DNA of 64,000 bases from Coffea arabica (taxonomy: Eukaryota > Streptophyta > Magnoliopsida > Gentianales > Rubiaceae), in NCBI RefSeq assembly GCF_036785885.1, contig NC_092314.1, positions 14,405,638 through 14,469,637 of the forward strand, read 5' to 3'. A program made the translations under genes and the position numbers. Below are positions 34,573 through 44,272 of the stretch, piece after piece (the stretch's first letter is position 1; every line of letters begins with the position of its first letter). A model generated the notes under the pieces. The model had not been told where the DNA came from and did no database searches. It saw nothing but the letters and a program-made list of their open reading frames with translations.

Positions 34573-34803
34573 TGTTGAGATGCCTTGAATTAGATCTTCG
34601 ACCTCCGCTGAGCTATTACATCTGTTTTATTTTGGGTCTTGTTTTGGGCTTATTTTTGGGTTCAGTCTGTTTGGTTGTATATATATACACCTTATTTTAG
34701 TCTGTAAACTATTCCGATCACAACCCTAATAAAATCTGATTTCCCCCAAGTTGTTCTTTTCTATTCTTGTTTGTTCTTCTGTTCCGCTGCATCTGTTATA
34801 ACA
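34573..34803 (+). repeat. Copia 3' LTR with adjacent polypurine tract
   Basis: This 231-bp repeat is preceded by the purine tract AAGGTGGAGAT (about 34562-34572). ACAGG and the resumed LINE sequence follow. The stretch 34460-34561 between the RNase H stop and the tract has no coding signal. Confidence 0.93.
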
Positions 34804-34808
34804 ACAGG

Positions 34809-35113
34809 TTTGGTTGAGGGCGACTCCAAGATTGTGATTGACGCCATCAAAGGGATTGGTGGTGCGCCGGCATCAGTGGCTCCGATATTCCATCGTATTG
34901 GTCAGGTCTTTGGAACAGGGTTCACATACCGCTATATCTACCGGGAGGGAAATGCGGTGGCAGATTCTTTGGCTACCTTTGGTAGTGCCATACGCAAGTT
35001 TTCTCTTTTCTTGTCTTTTCATTCCTTGCCTAGGGTTGTGCGAGGACTGTGTAATGTTGACCGCCTGGGTATTGATTGCTTTAGGTATTTTAGGAGGCAT
35101 CCCTCAGCTAGTC
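34809..35113 (+). pseudogene. LINE ORF2: C-terminal part of RNase H
   Basis: The translation VEGDSKIVIDAIKGIG, then IYREGNAVADSLATFG, holds the later acidic residues of a plant LINE RNase H. It joins exactly to 30200 when the Copia element and one ACAGG are removed. The LINE 3' UTR (35119-35219) and poly(A) at 35220-35231 follow. Confidence 0.86.
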
Positions 35114-35266
35114 TCTAAGAGAGGGTCTCTTGTAGTCTCTCCCAACTTTATATGACTTTGATTTGAGTTAATAAATAGGGTAACCAAGCCCGCCCGCCAG
35201 ATATGATTGGCGGTTTATGGAAAAAAAAAAAATCTTGCTACTCATAAGTAAATGCTGTTAGTTCAG

Positions 35267-35870
35267 GTCATTAATCATAGAGTTTCTAAAGGCTTAATGG
35301 AGGAGACAATGAATGTTATCCAGGAATTCTTTAGGCTGCCAGGCTTTTACTCCAACGACAGCGACATCAGCCAAATCTGCAGAATCTTCTCAAGCATTCT
35401 AAATTATCACAAAGAAGATTTTCACTACTGGAGTGATAACGTCACACACAGTTGCCATCATGTGGAGGATCATATTCAATCTTTGCCTGAAAAGCCTACC
35501 AGATATCGGTAAAGCCTCTACGGATGACCTAACTTATTTAAATAAGAATGAAGTCAGGAATTCCCTTACAATGATTAGCACCACAATTCATACAACCTTT
35601 TTTGAAGCACGGAAGTTTCTCTTGAGGATTTTGGATCTGATTTGTGAAGGATTGGGACTCAGGCTACTTTGAAGGTCAGCTAACCAAAGTTCAGCTGTTC
35701 TTAGACTGGGAATGCGAGAACAATATGATCTTAATCTCATAACTATGCTTCATCAAGGCACAAGACCTGGACTTTAGCTCTTCAAGGAAGAAAACAGTGG
35801 GTTGGTGTTGACCCTTTGCTTGATGCATTAATTGTCATTTGTGGTCTCCTATTAAATGTACGTATTATCC
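35267..35870 (+). pseudogene. 2-oxoglutarate-dependent dioxygenase, exon 2 (decayed)
   Basis: After an AG acceptor at 35265-35266 the exon reads VINHRVSKGLMEETMNVIQE, the standard junction of DOXC-type dioxygenases, continuous in phase with exon 1 at 9391. HYWSDNVTHSCHHVEDHIQS and LPEKPTRYR follow and then a TAA (35511-35513). After roughly 100 unmatched bases come RKFLLRILDLICEGLGL, GYFEGQLTKVQL and, in other frames, QYDLNLITMLHQGT and WVGVDPLLDALIV. The iron-binding HxD site reads QYD at 35720-35728, so the first His ligand is lost. The third-exon region with the second His and the RxS oxoglutarate site is not seen. The gene is dead; ancestry looks hyoscyamine-6-dioxygenase-like. Confidence 0.84.
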
Positions 35871-36503
35871 TGAAGCTCATTGAACTGTAATTCTTGCCAA
35901 TAATAATTCTTGCCAATGTATATCCCCCAGCTAGGTATCCATCTTTTTCGTAAATGGTACGGGCAATCAGTAATGATTTGTTCATAATTCCTAAACATCG
36001 AGTGGTAACAAACACAAAAGCTTGAACAACCATCGCAACGTTCTTGGCTCCATCTAATGATGTCGCAATAGAACCAGCAGCGGCTTTAACTTGGATTAAC
36101 ATTTTTTTTTAAATACCTTCTTAATCCTTCCCATGCCCTTTCAATCTCAATTGTTACGCACAAAATTTAAGTCTTAAATCTGATAGCGAAGAGAATTTAA
36201 AGAGCCATCCCGTAATCACTAGGCCGACGGCAATGGTAACTTGGATCAATGCATTACTATAAGAATGGTAAATTTATATCACTATATAATAACGGTAAAT
36301 ATATGGCTGAACCCATGATAATCACACCAAAAAGAGGGACTAAGCCACTACGCAATTCCAAGATTGTCAGTAAATTGTATATAACTTAACTAGCATTATT
36401 AACTATAGTTACATCTTGCAAACAAGATAACGCCAAACCCACCCCTTATTCGGTATCCTCAGGGCATAGTATACAATAACCCATCACTATAGTTACATCA
36501 TAA
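35871..36503. other. Spacer between the dioxygenase remnant and the P450
   Basis: No gene is supported. A minus-strand open frame of 106 codons at 35782-36102 has no family I recognise and overlaps the dioxygenase remnant. The rest is AT-rich. Confidence 0.55.
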
Positions 36504-38717
36504 TCAAAGATATGGTGTGGCAATGGCATGCAGAGGAAATTTTCTGTGGACTGTGATACCAAATGATTCGGTCATGTCCAACTCGTTTGGATTGATTCCA
36601 TCAGGTGATGTAAAGTTAAATGTGTTGACCAGTTTTGCCAATGCAAGTTCAGTTACTGACATGGCGAAGTTGATACCCGGGCAAACTCTTCGTCCAGCAC
36701 CAAACGGAATTAACTCAAAGTTCAAACCATGAAAATCTACACCCGAACTCAAAAACCTCTCAGGTCGAAATTCCTCCGGGTTCTCCCACAACAACGGATC
36801 TCTTGCAATTGCCCAAGCATTCACAAGTACCTGCGTGTTCTTTGGTACGTCATACCCCATTACTTTGACGTCTTGATTCGATTCTTTAGGACCCAGTAAT
36901 GGAACTGGAGTATGAAGTCGCATAGTTTCTTTAATCACTGCTTTTAAGTACTGCATTTTCTCCATATCAGCTCGAGTTATTTCTGGTTTTCCTTGAGTCA
37001 CATCTCTTACCTCAGCCTGCAATTTATGCAAGACTTTGGGGTTCTTTAGAAGTTCCGACATTCCCCAATCCATAACTGAATGTGTTGTATCAGATCCAGC
37101 ACTAAAGACATCCTAAATAATGGAATCAAAGAAAGTGTTGCATTAGAACATGTATGGATTATACAATGGCAATAAGCCTTTATTTCTATTATGTACCAAT
37201 CCAACTTTATTCAAAACCATGTAGTAATCAAACATTATCAATGAAATGATTTTAAAAATCAATAAATGTAAGCTAGCTTGGGCTGGCTCATAGTCCAATA
37301 AAGAGCCTAAGGTTTGTGAGCTTTTATAATTCTAACGTATATATGAATATTTAAATGGATTGAGTTTAAATTTGTCAAACCTTCGATTGACAAAACCCAA
37401 TTATTACTCCATTTACAACCTTTAAAACTCTTGAAGGTTATGAGTCTTATGACAAGGGGTATCAATTTGTCTTCATCAATCCGGGCTTCATAAGGCTTAA
37501 CTCAACACACTTAAATATTTATATGTTTGAGTGGTTAAAACAGGTAAAAGATTTAGAATTTGACACAAGTTCGATTGTGATTTATATGTTGTACAACTAT
37601 TGATTTCCTACGTAATTTGATTTATACTAATATAACTTATATAAATATCACTTGCGTATGCCAATTTAGTGAGATATAAGTGTGTACCAAATTTAAAAAG
37701 TAAGAATAAAATGACCGTATGCAACTACACCAAAATCTACCATACTTGCCTCAATCCCAAAGATTTACTACCAATACAAAGAGATGGAGAGAGAAATTTA
37801 CCAGGATGATAGCTTTCATAGCATCTCGTTCAAGAGCAAAGCCCATAGTCTTTTCCTCATTAATCTCAATCAAGATATCTACAAAGTCTTGGCATCTTGC
37901 CTCACTAGTAGAGTGACTTTCAGCCTTTCCTTTCCTCTTATTCATGTGCTCTTCTATCACACCCTCAAGAAATCCGTCAATCTGTTTAACTGTTTTCTTC
38001 ACTTTAGAATCCAAACCATTGAAGCGATTAACCCATGCAAGCGAAGGAATATAGTTTCCTACATCAAAAATACCCAGTAACTCACCAAACACCTTCAAAT
38101 TCTCTATACTTTTCCGCCCATTTTCTTCCTCGCTATACTTCCTCCCCAAGGCAACCCTGCAGATTATATCATTTGTCAGAACTAAAAACATTTCACTTAA
38201 GTTTACAGCTGAGGAAGAACACATTCGGCTGATCTTCTCGATCATGAGTGACGTCTCTTCTTCTCTGACATGTTGAAAAGACTGAATCCTTTTGTTACTC
38301 AAAAGATGAAGCATAGAAATGCTTTTTAGTTGTCTCCAATACTCACCATATGGTGCAAAAGCTGTTGCTTCCGTAAAAGAGTTTATCTGGGATGCCCGAT
38401 TTAGGCCTGCTTGCAAAGGATAAATCATGGGTTTTCAAGATCTGGCAAGCTGCATTAGAGGAAGAGACAACCAGCATTGGCTTGCTTCCCAGTTCAAGCA
38501 GCATGAGTGGACCATATTTTCTTGAAAGTGATTGGAGGGAGCGATGTGGAAACTGGCCAAGCTGGTGAAGATTGCCAATAATTGGGAGCTTTGGTGGAGA
38601 TGGTGGTAACTTTTTCTGGGGTTTAGAAGCAGCAGAGAACCATTTGAGAAGGGATAGAAGGAATACGAGCAAGGAAAAAATTGGGAAAAATGAAAGATCA
38701 AGATTGATCAAAGCCAT
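36504..38717 (-). pseudogene. Cytochrome P450, CYP71-type, two exons, one frameshift
   Basis: A CYP71-clan monooxygenase would be ER-anchored and reductase-dependent. Exon 1 is 38717-37802 and exon 2 is 37112-36504, with a phase-0 intron (GT at 37801-37800, AG at 37114-37113) at the usual CYP71 position, before [10 protein letters not shown]. Exon 1 has a hydrophobic anchor ([19 protein letters not shown]), the hinge [19 protein letters not shown] and the C-helix [10 protein letters not shown]. Exon 2 has KETMR (ExxR), PEEFRPERF and the heme loop [10 protein letters not shown] with its Cys. Length fits about 510 codons. Near 38361-38366, about five bases are missing between LFYGSN and AFAPYG, which shifts the frame and stops translation after SNSFCTIW. 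The second Met at 38717 is preferred over 38732 because the TATA box lies only about 25 bases upstream of the latter. CYP71A-like is my best subfamily guess. Confidence 0.88.
37113..37801 (-). other. P450 intron
   Basis: This 689-bp AT-rich intron has canonical GT-AG ends on the minus strand. It joins the Leu codon of exon 1 (KAIIL) directly to Asp of exon 2 (DVFSAG). There is no sign of a second gene inside. Confidence 0.85.
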
Positions 38718-38756
38718 GTGGTATATGAGCATGCATTTGGCTGTGATGGTGTTCTG

Positions 38757-38764
38757 CTTTTATA
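38757..38764 (-). promoter_or_regulatory. TATA box of the P450
   Basis: TATAAAAG on the minus strand lies about 40 bases upstream of the chosen ATG (38717). This would place the transcript start near 38730. Confidence 0.6.
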
Positions 38765-38930
38765 CTAGTTTTTCAAGCTCTTTTACCATAGAAAATCCAA
38801 TAAATCAGGACCAGAGGGGATGATTAAGTCAATACATCATTTAGGGCACCGTTGTACGAGTACGACCGTTGACGGTCCTCGGGTGGTTCATTTTTTTAGC
38901 AGTGATATTTGAATCTTCTATATATTTATA

Positions 38931-38967
38931 TCTATACTAGGAGGATAACACCGCGCGATGCGCGGTG
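38931..38967 (+). mobile_element. Helitron-like 5' terminus
   Basis: TCTATACTAGGAGG begins right after an A, as for Helitrons, which insert between A and T and start with TC. Shortly after comes a perfect hairpin, CACCGCGC GAT GCGCGGTG (38949-38967), of the kind plant Helitrons carry near a terminus. I did not find a convincing 3' end (hairpin plus CTRR) in the window, so the extent is unknown. It may reach across the LSM12 remnant. Confidence 0.55.
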
Positions 38968-41037
38968 TAATTTTCAATCTTGACCATAAATGCCCAATTA
39001 TTCAAATTCAGATATTACCCTGCAACCAGATTATTAGATGAAAAAGATTCAGGCTTCAATATGAATGTAGAAATTATGCAAATAAAATCTGAATCTTGAG
39101 TAATATATTCACCTCTACCAGATATCCTCTAGTCTTTCATAAACAAGAAAAAAAAGGAAAATGGAAAATTCACTGGATTTAAGTGGAAGTAGTCATAATT
39201 TTTGAGTTCTAAAAGAAATATTCAAGAGTTCCAAATAATTCCCTTGAACTAGATAAAGCATTTGAGCTTAGTAATTAAATCAAAGGTTCCTTTCTACCCG
39301 ACTTGAAACCAAGAAAATCAGAATGCTATCCACAGCCACAAGAATGTTCACGTTTAAAATCAAAAGTGCACACATAACCTTCAAAGGACCTACCATATGC
39401 TCTTGACAAAGTTCTAATGCAACGATAGGAGGACAATTAACACTTGAAATTGCAGCATGCCGACTATTTCCTGCATTTGCCAACATGAGTGGCAGGATAT
39501 CCGTCCTGTCTGTATGCCATCACCACCAAATACCCCAACAATAGTTTGCATAGTCCTGTAGTGTAAGAATAAATCATCATAACCAAAAGCATACAGTCAA
39601 GGTGCCAAAGCATGCCTTTTCATATCAGGTTAGAGCTTGTGGAGCAACTATTCAGTTGAATGCATAACAGTTAACTTTAGTCTCCTTGCATCAGGGGACA
39701 GAAGGTATTGACAGCAATTACCCTATAAAACGCCATCCCATTGAACTTGAAAATGTGTGCTCAACCATATGGGAATGGCATTGACAGATCACAACTTAAT
39801 GCTCAAAAAAAGAAAGGACCAAAGAGACAGTCATTTTTTTTTTTTGTCAACACGGGTGTCCGGGTCAAGACCTGAAGACGGCTCGACTAATCCCCTGCGC
39901 CCAAGTACACCGCCACCCCAAGCGCACCAAAAAGACAGTCATTGATCTATAATTTAGAGGTACTATCAGGTTTTGAGGCTAGCTGCAGCCTAATTCTGCT
40001 GGAGTTTCTTTCTTCATACAAGAAATTCAGTTTACTAGTTCAAGAAATGAAAATATGTATGTTTAAGCAATTGGATAAGCAAATCCAACATTGACTGCAA
40101 AAATGCCAGAATAGAAGAGTTTGAGGAGTCAATCTTTCCAAAAATGATAGCTTATGGTAGTTAATACACGAAAAGTTAAGAGAATTGGTACCTTAGCAAT
40201 GGAGATGTGACAACTAATTCAATCCTGTTCAAAAGCCCACTTGTATGTACATGCTTGCACAAATTATCAACCTGATACAGGAGCTAAAGATTGTCATACC
40301 CTATAGTTACCATTAAGGACTTTGTTCTAGATTGAAAAACAAAATAGAGGTAAGAGATTCAACTGTGCATCACAGGAAGTCAGCTATTTCCCACCTGTTG
40401 CCAGCCAAGTGGAGTAAGGTGTGCGTCGAAATATTCTCGAGACATATATGCTTTATAGTTCTTATCCCCTTCCACATTATGGATTCCTTGAGCATGCCTC
40501 GCCTAAGTTATTTCACAAAATAAAAACTTAAAAAAGTAGCTCCCAAAATTCTATACAGCATAAAAACTCTTGGCAACATTGTGCAGGCAACACAGATACA
40601 TGTAAAAACTAGAGCTCCAACACTGGGAAGTCAACACATTTTTGTCTCTAGCTTTCCTGCTATACATTGATCATCCCAGAACAGAATGAGAAACTGCATT
40701 TTACAATCTAATAGGCATCAACTCATGAGCTTATCTTGGTGTAATTCTGTCTGGATGCATATAACCCATGCCCTCTATCAAATTAACAACATGCAGCAGT
40801 AAACGCATTGGGAAGTAATGTGGTGATAAAGAAAGCAAATCTCAGGGTTTATTGAAAACAAAATTCCTTAAATGCCTAAACTTCTAACATCTTACAACTT
40901 CATGAGGGAAACTTCTCCATCAAAACTTGGTAACAATCCAAAAAGAACTTGATGCTCAGAGAGTTGAGAAGCCATTCCCTTAGTAATCCGAACACGATGG
41001 CACCAATTCACCCTCAATGCATGACAGAGTAACATAG
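38968..41037. other. Noncoding stretch, possibly Helitron interior or LSM12 downstream sequence
   Basis: Apart from the SINE fragment at 39836-39932 I see no coding region or known repeat. It lies downstream of the LSM12 stop codon on the minus strand, so it may hold captured 3' flanking sequence. Confidence 0.45.
39836..39932 (-). mobile_element. SINE 3' fragment (Au-like) with target duplication
   Basis: On the minus strand a GC-rich body with GGGATTAGTCGA and CCCGGACACCCGTGTT is followed by a short A tail (a T run at 39836-39845 on the plus strand). An 11-bp direct repeat, AGACAGTCATT, lies at 39825-39835 and 39933-39943. The body is about 90 bp, so a 5'-truncated copy. The assignment to the Au-like group rests on my memory of that 3' region. 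Confidence 0.72.
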
Positions 41038-42985
41038 TCATTGACCAGCATAGTGAGTTTGTAATCTCTTCCTCTCAAACTCAAGCTAGCAAAAACACAG
41101 AAGATCAAAAAGTCAGTAATGAGGTGAGATGACACTATGCATTTCACTTAACAGAGTTCAACTTTTAGAAGCATCCCAGTTGACAGTCTCACCACTTTCT
41201 GCACTCGCTCATTAGCAGTTGGAGTTCCTCCAAGGACGGATTCAGGAAGATATGGGCTACTACCGCACACTTCATTCATCACAATTATAGTAGTCTTGTC
41301 CCAGTGCACTGGAAGCCTGTATACATGATGAAATTAGTAATATGAATCATAATCCTTTGTTTCATCTTTATTTGGGGTTATGCATAAGATAAATTTAAAG
41401 GTCGAACAAATACTAAATGAAAAGTAGCCACTAACAGTAAATAACACCGTAACAATCACTAAAACAACTCTTCTTAAACGATAACATACAAATGGTCATC
41501 CAGATAGTTCTTTTCTGGATGACATAAGGTAGCTGAATGTATTAAATATTCAAATGTGATGGTCTAATCAGGATATGTGTGTGTATGTGTGCGCGCGCGC
41601 ACGAGAGAGGGAGAGAGAGAGAAATTTGGAGAAGCATTCTTTTTCTTTTTTGTTTTTGGGAGGGGGGTGGGGGAATCACCACCGTGTAGCACCTCTATTA
41701 GCTTTGCCCAAAAATGTCAGCATGCTATGCATATAATGGATTCAGGATGCCAGAAATGCTGTGGAGTTTCACTAAAGTACCAGAACCAACTGCTTGCACT
41801 CATGTCCATGAGTCAGTTAACTGCATTTTTAAGAAGCTCAGGGGGCTTATTCTTCTGTTCTCCTGAGAAATTTCTGATGAAGGCCATAGACATTAAACAA
41901 TTTCAGGCTCGGTTAATCAGATGATTCTAACCAGATTCCTATATGAAGAAATGAAAACTAAATACCAAAGTTGAAAGCAGAGGACTGCCATTTAGAAGGA
42001 TTGACATGTTTCCTTGAAGACGTCTCCCTTGGTGGTGTTGGCAAGAAGAAATATATTAGTCTTCTCATGAATTTAGACAACATGGATGGATTTGTTTTGC
42101 GTACAACATTCATATGGTGCACAATGGCATTCGAAGAATTAAAAAGGAGATTCTGCACAGGAATAAGATTTTTCAGCAGTTTTGCTCTCTAATTCTGCAT
42201 CTAACACAACTTCTAAAATGGAGTTCTTTTATGCATCTGACCCTCAAGGCTAAGCTATTCGAATAGCCCAATGAACTTTATGAAATTAACAATCTCAAAC
42301 CTGATAGTACCTTTAAATGGAAGCCATACTATCTAGTCAACATCTATGATCTTTCACTGGAAACAATTATTTTGATTAGTAAAGATTTCTTTATGACGAT
42401 AGACCCTTGGAGTTGTATAACCAGAATTAATTCTTGAAATAACATGCCATTTAGTTCATGCAAAAATCTGTTTTTTTGCCAACAATTGGATGTCATAACA
42501 ACACTAGCATTACCAGAACGTATTTATCACAAAATTGAAATAACAAGTCAAGACTGCAAAGAACCAATATTTTCAACTAGTACAAGAGGAAAGAAAAAAC
42601 TTCATAAAATATACTGAAAACTCATATTGAGAAAGTCAAACCAGTAATAGAAGATCAAGAAACAGCAATAAAGAAATGACAAACACCAAAACTTACGTTT
42701 TGGACAGAGCATAAAAAATGCTCTGAGCTTCAGCTGTAACACCAATCCCAAATCTTTCAGCCACCAACTCACCTTTGCCTGATGAAAAATGCCACTTATA
42801 AAATCAACCACAATTATCACAAAATAGTCCAAATCCACAACTTCGTCAGAAATTTTTAAAAAAATAATTCGAAATACCTAATAGCAGAGTCTTCTCTGGC
42901 TTGATGATTATTACGATCAATAAAACATTTCTTGAGATCAAGAGGGTCTTCACCTTGACCCAAAAAAGTAAACTCCTTTAGTTTC
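41038..42985 (-). pseudogene. LSM12: LSM12-like gene copy, decayed, at least four exons
   Basis: Minus-strand exons: about 42985-42878 (FTFLGQGEDPLDLKKC, then NNHQAREDSAI), 42778-42697 (GIGVTAEAQSIFYALSKT), 41316-41193 (LPVHWDKTTIIVMNEV, then SSPYLPESVLGGTPTANER) and 41085-41038 (LEFERKRLQ to TGA). All have GT-AG ends in matching phase. Together they are the C-terminal anticodon-binding-like domain of LSM12 proteins. Exon 42778-42697 carries an extra base in GCAAAGGTGAG that puts a TGA in frame, and the upstream exon is disrupted before LKEFTFLG. The N-terminal Sm-like exon is not clear; a faint piece may lie at about 43320-43345. It is either a local pseudogene or a Helitron-captured copy. 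Confidence 0.8.
41577..41622 (+). repeat. Simple repeat (TG)n/(CG)n/(GA)n
   Basis: This compound dinucleotide tract lies in an intron of the LSM12 copy. Confidence 0.9.
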
Positions 42986-44272
42986 TATTGTCGTTGCCCC
43001 CTCAAATACACATCTCAGCTAGCCTTGCCTCTAAAGCCTCTAATCCTGTAAAAAAGCAACTCTACTCACTTAAAGATGAGTGAAAAGCCAAAAGCAGAAA
43101 GGAAAAACTTCTGGTATATAGAATTTCGACAAAATGTCAAAAGCTCAGCGTTGCTCATCTAAAATGAACCCCAAATGAGCAAAAGGGACAGTAACATTCC
43201 AATTTTATATTTAAATTAAAGGAAAAAAAATGCAACGAGCAAATTGGGAAGAAGAAAAGGTTGAGCTTATTGGGCGAGGAAATAACCCATTTTTTAGAAA
43301 CTTACCATATAGAGACGACCTTCAAAAGAGAAAACAGAACTTAGAAAATCCCATGAGGGTGGTGGAGGAAATTTTCAAAATCTGTACCTGCAACATTACA
43401 ACATCATAAAAGAAAAAAATTAGACAACAAAACTCGTAAATAATAGGGGGGAAAAGAACCAGAAGGCTGAAGAGGCTTTGGAAGAAAGAAGAGAAGAAGC
43501 AGGAAGAGGTTTTTTTTTTTTTAAGAAAAGAACCGAAACAAAGCAGGGATCATTATCACAAGCACCTGATCCTCGGGATAGAACAGAAAGAAACAGTGGG
43601 CGAAATGTACGGCTGCTGAGCACAAAGTCACTTCGCCCACCTTCTCCAACACCACATTACCAATACAACCTCCAGAAAATAGCAAAACAAAAAAATTCAA
43701 TAAAAGGGCAACCGTAAAAAAGAGAAGCGAAGTGTTAAAATGGTAATATCAACGGGGCTAGGAGCCCAACGACTGCATTAGCAAATGACCGCTTCACCGG
43801 TTCAGGAGCAGCCACAAGGAGAAAATAGCCTGTGCAAAAATTGTACGACAAATACACAACCACATGAAAGTCAAATGGCAAGGAAGAAAGAGAAAGAGGA
43901 AGCAAAGAAAAGTCACAATCTCTCATCAGAGGAATTGTACGGTACAGTACAGAAATAGAGCTCCGATGGGAAGGTGAAGAAAGAAGAAGCTCTCTGCCAA
44001 AGCCAGCCAACAACCGACTACCAAAAAACAACTACTCCGCTGTTTTTTGACCAAAAAAAAAAAATGGGACAGCATGAGGAAGGTGAGTATTATTATAGTC
44101 ACCACTATGACTCTGTTTGTCAGTTCCATCAGGCAAGCAAAACACAACCCATCTACGTTGAGCAGGCATTGAGCACGTGCAGGACTACAACTTTTCCACC
44201 CATCACAAAGCGACACATCAGCAAACGACACACCCTTGGGAAACTTTCCTAAGCACTTAGTCTACTTTAGGT
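42986..44272. other. Upstream flank of the LSM12 copy
   Basis: Read on the minus strand this looks like 5' flank and leader: pyrimidine-rich stretches, a T run near 44049 and the sequence TCTCTTTTGAAGGTCGTCTC near 43330 that might be part of a first coding exon. Open frames here (for example 43926-44231) are pyrimidine-rich and match no family. Confidence 0.4.

Larger units (their letters stand above)
30201..34803 (+). mobile_element. Copia LTR retrotransposon (Tork-like), full length, decayed ORF
   Basis: Short LTRs (230 and 231 bp) with TGTTGAGATGCC and GTTATAACA ends and an exact ACAGG target duplication (30196-30200 and 34804-34808) enclose gag, protease, integrase and RT-RNase H in Copia order. 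The primer site TGGTATCAGAGCT is tRNA-iMet type. It is inserted in the RNase H region of the second LINE. The gag and pol style resemble Tnt1-like/Tork elements, from memory of the family. Confidence 0.95.
9741..35231 (+). mobile_element. Second LINE (L1-type), nearly full length, split by Athila and Copia elements
   Basis: Parts in order are a 5' region with repeated AGGGTTT phrases (about 9775-9840), ORF1 (9849-10840), endonuclease (11342-12010), RT (12577-14097), zf-RVT (14276-14439 and 29279-29712), RNase H (29880-30200 and 34809-35113) and a poly(A) tail at 35220-35231. The foreign insertions are the Athila element at 14440-29278 and the Copia element at 30201-34803, both with exact target duplications, so LINE coding sequence rejoins perfectly across each. 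The LINE sits in intron 1 of the dioxygenase pseudogene. Many stops and frameshifts mark it as old. Its 3' UTR differs from that of the LINE at 1-3363, so it is a different subfamily. Confidence 0.88.

Noticed and set aside
35782..36102. 106-codon minus-strand frame
   Set aside because: It overlaps the dioxygenase remnant on the other strand and has no recognisable domain.
43926..44231. Hydrophobic open frame of 101 codons
   Set aside because: It is pyrimidine-rich flank of the LSM12 copy that translates to Phe/Leu-rich sequence; there is no family match.
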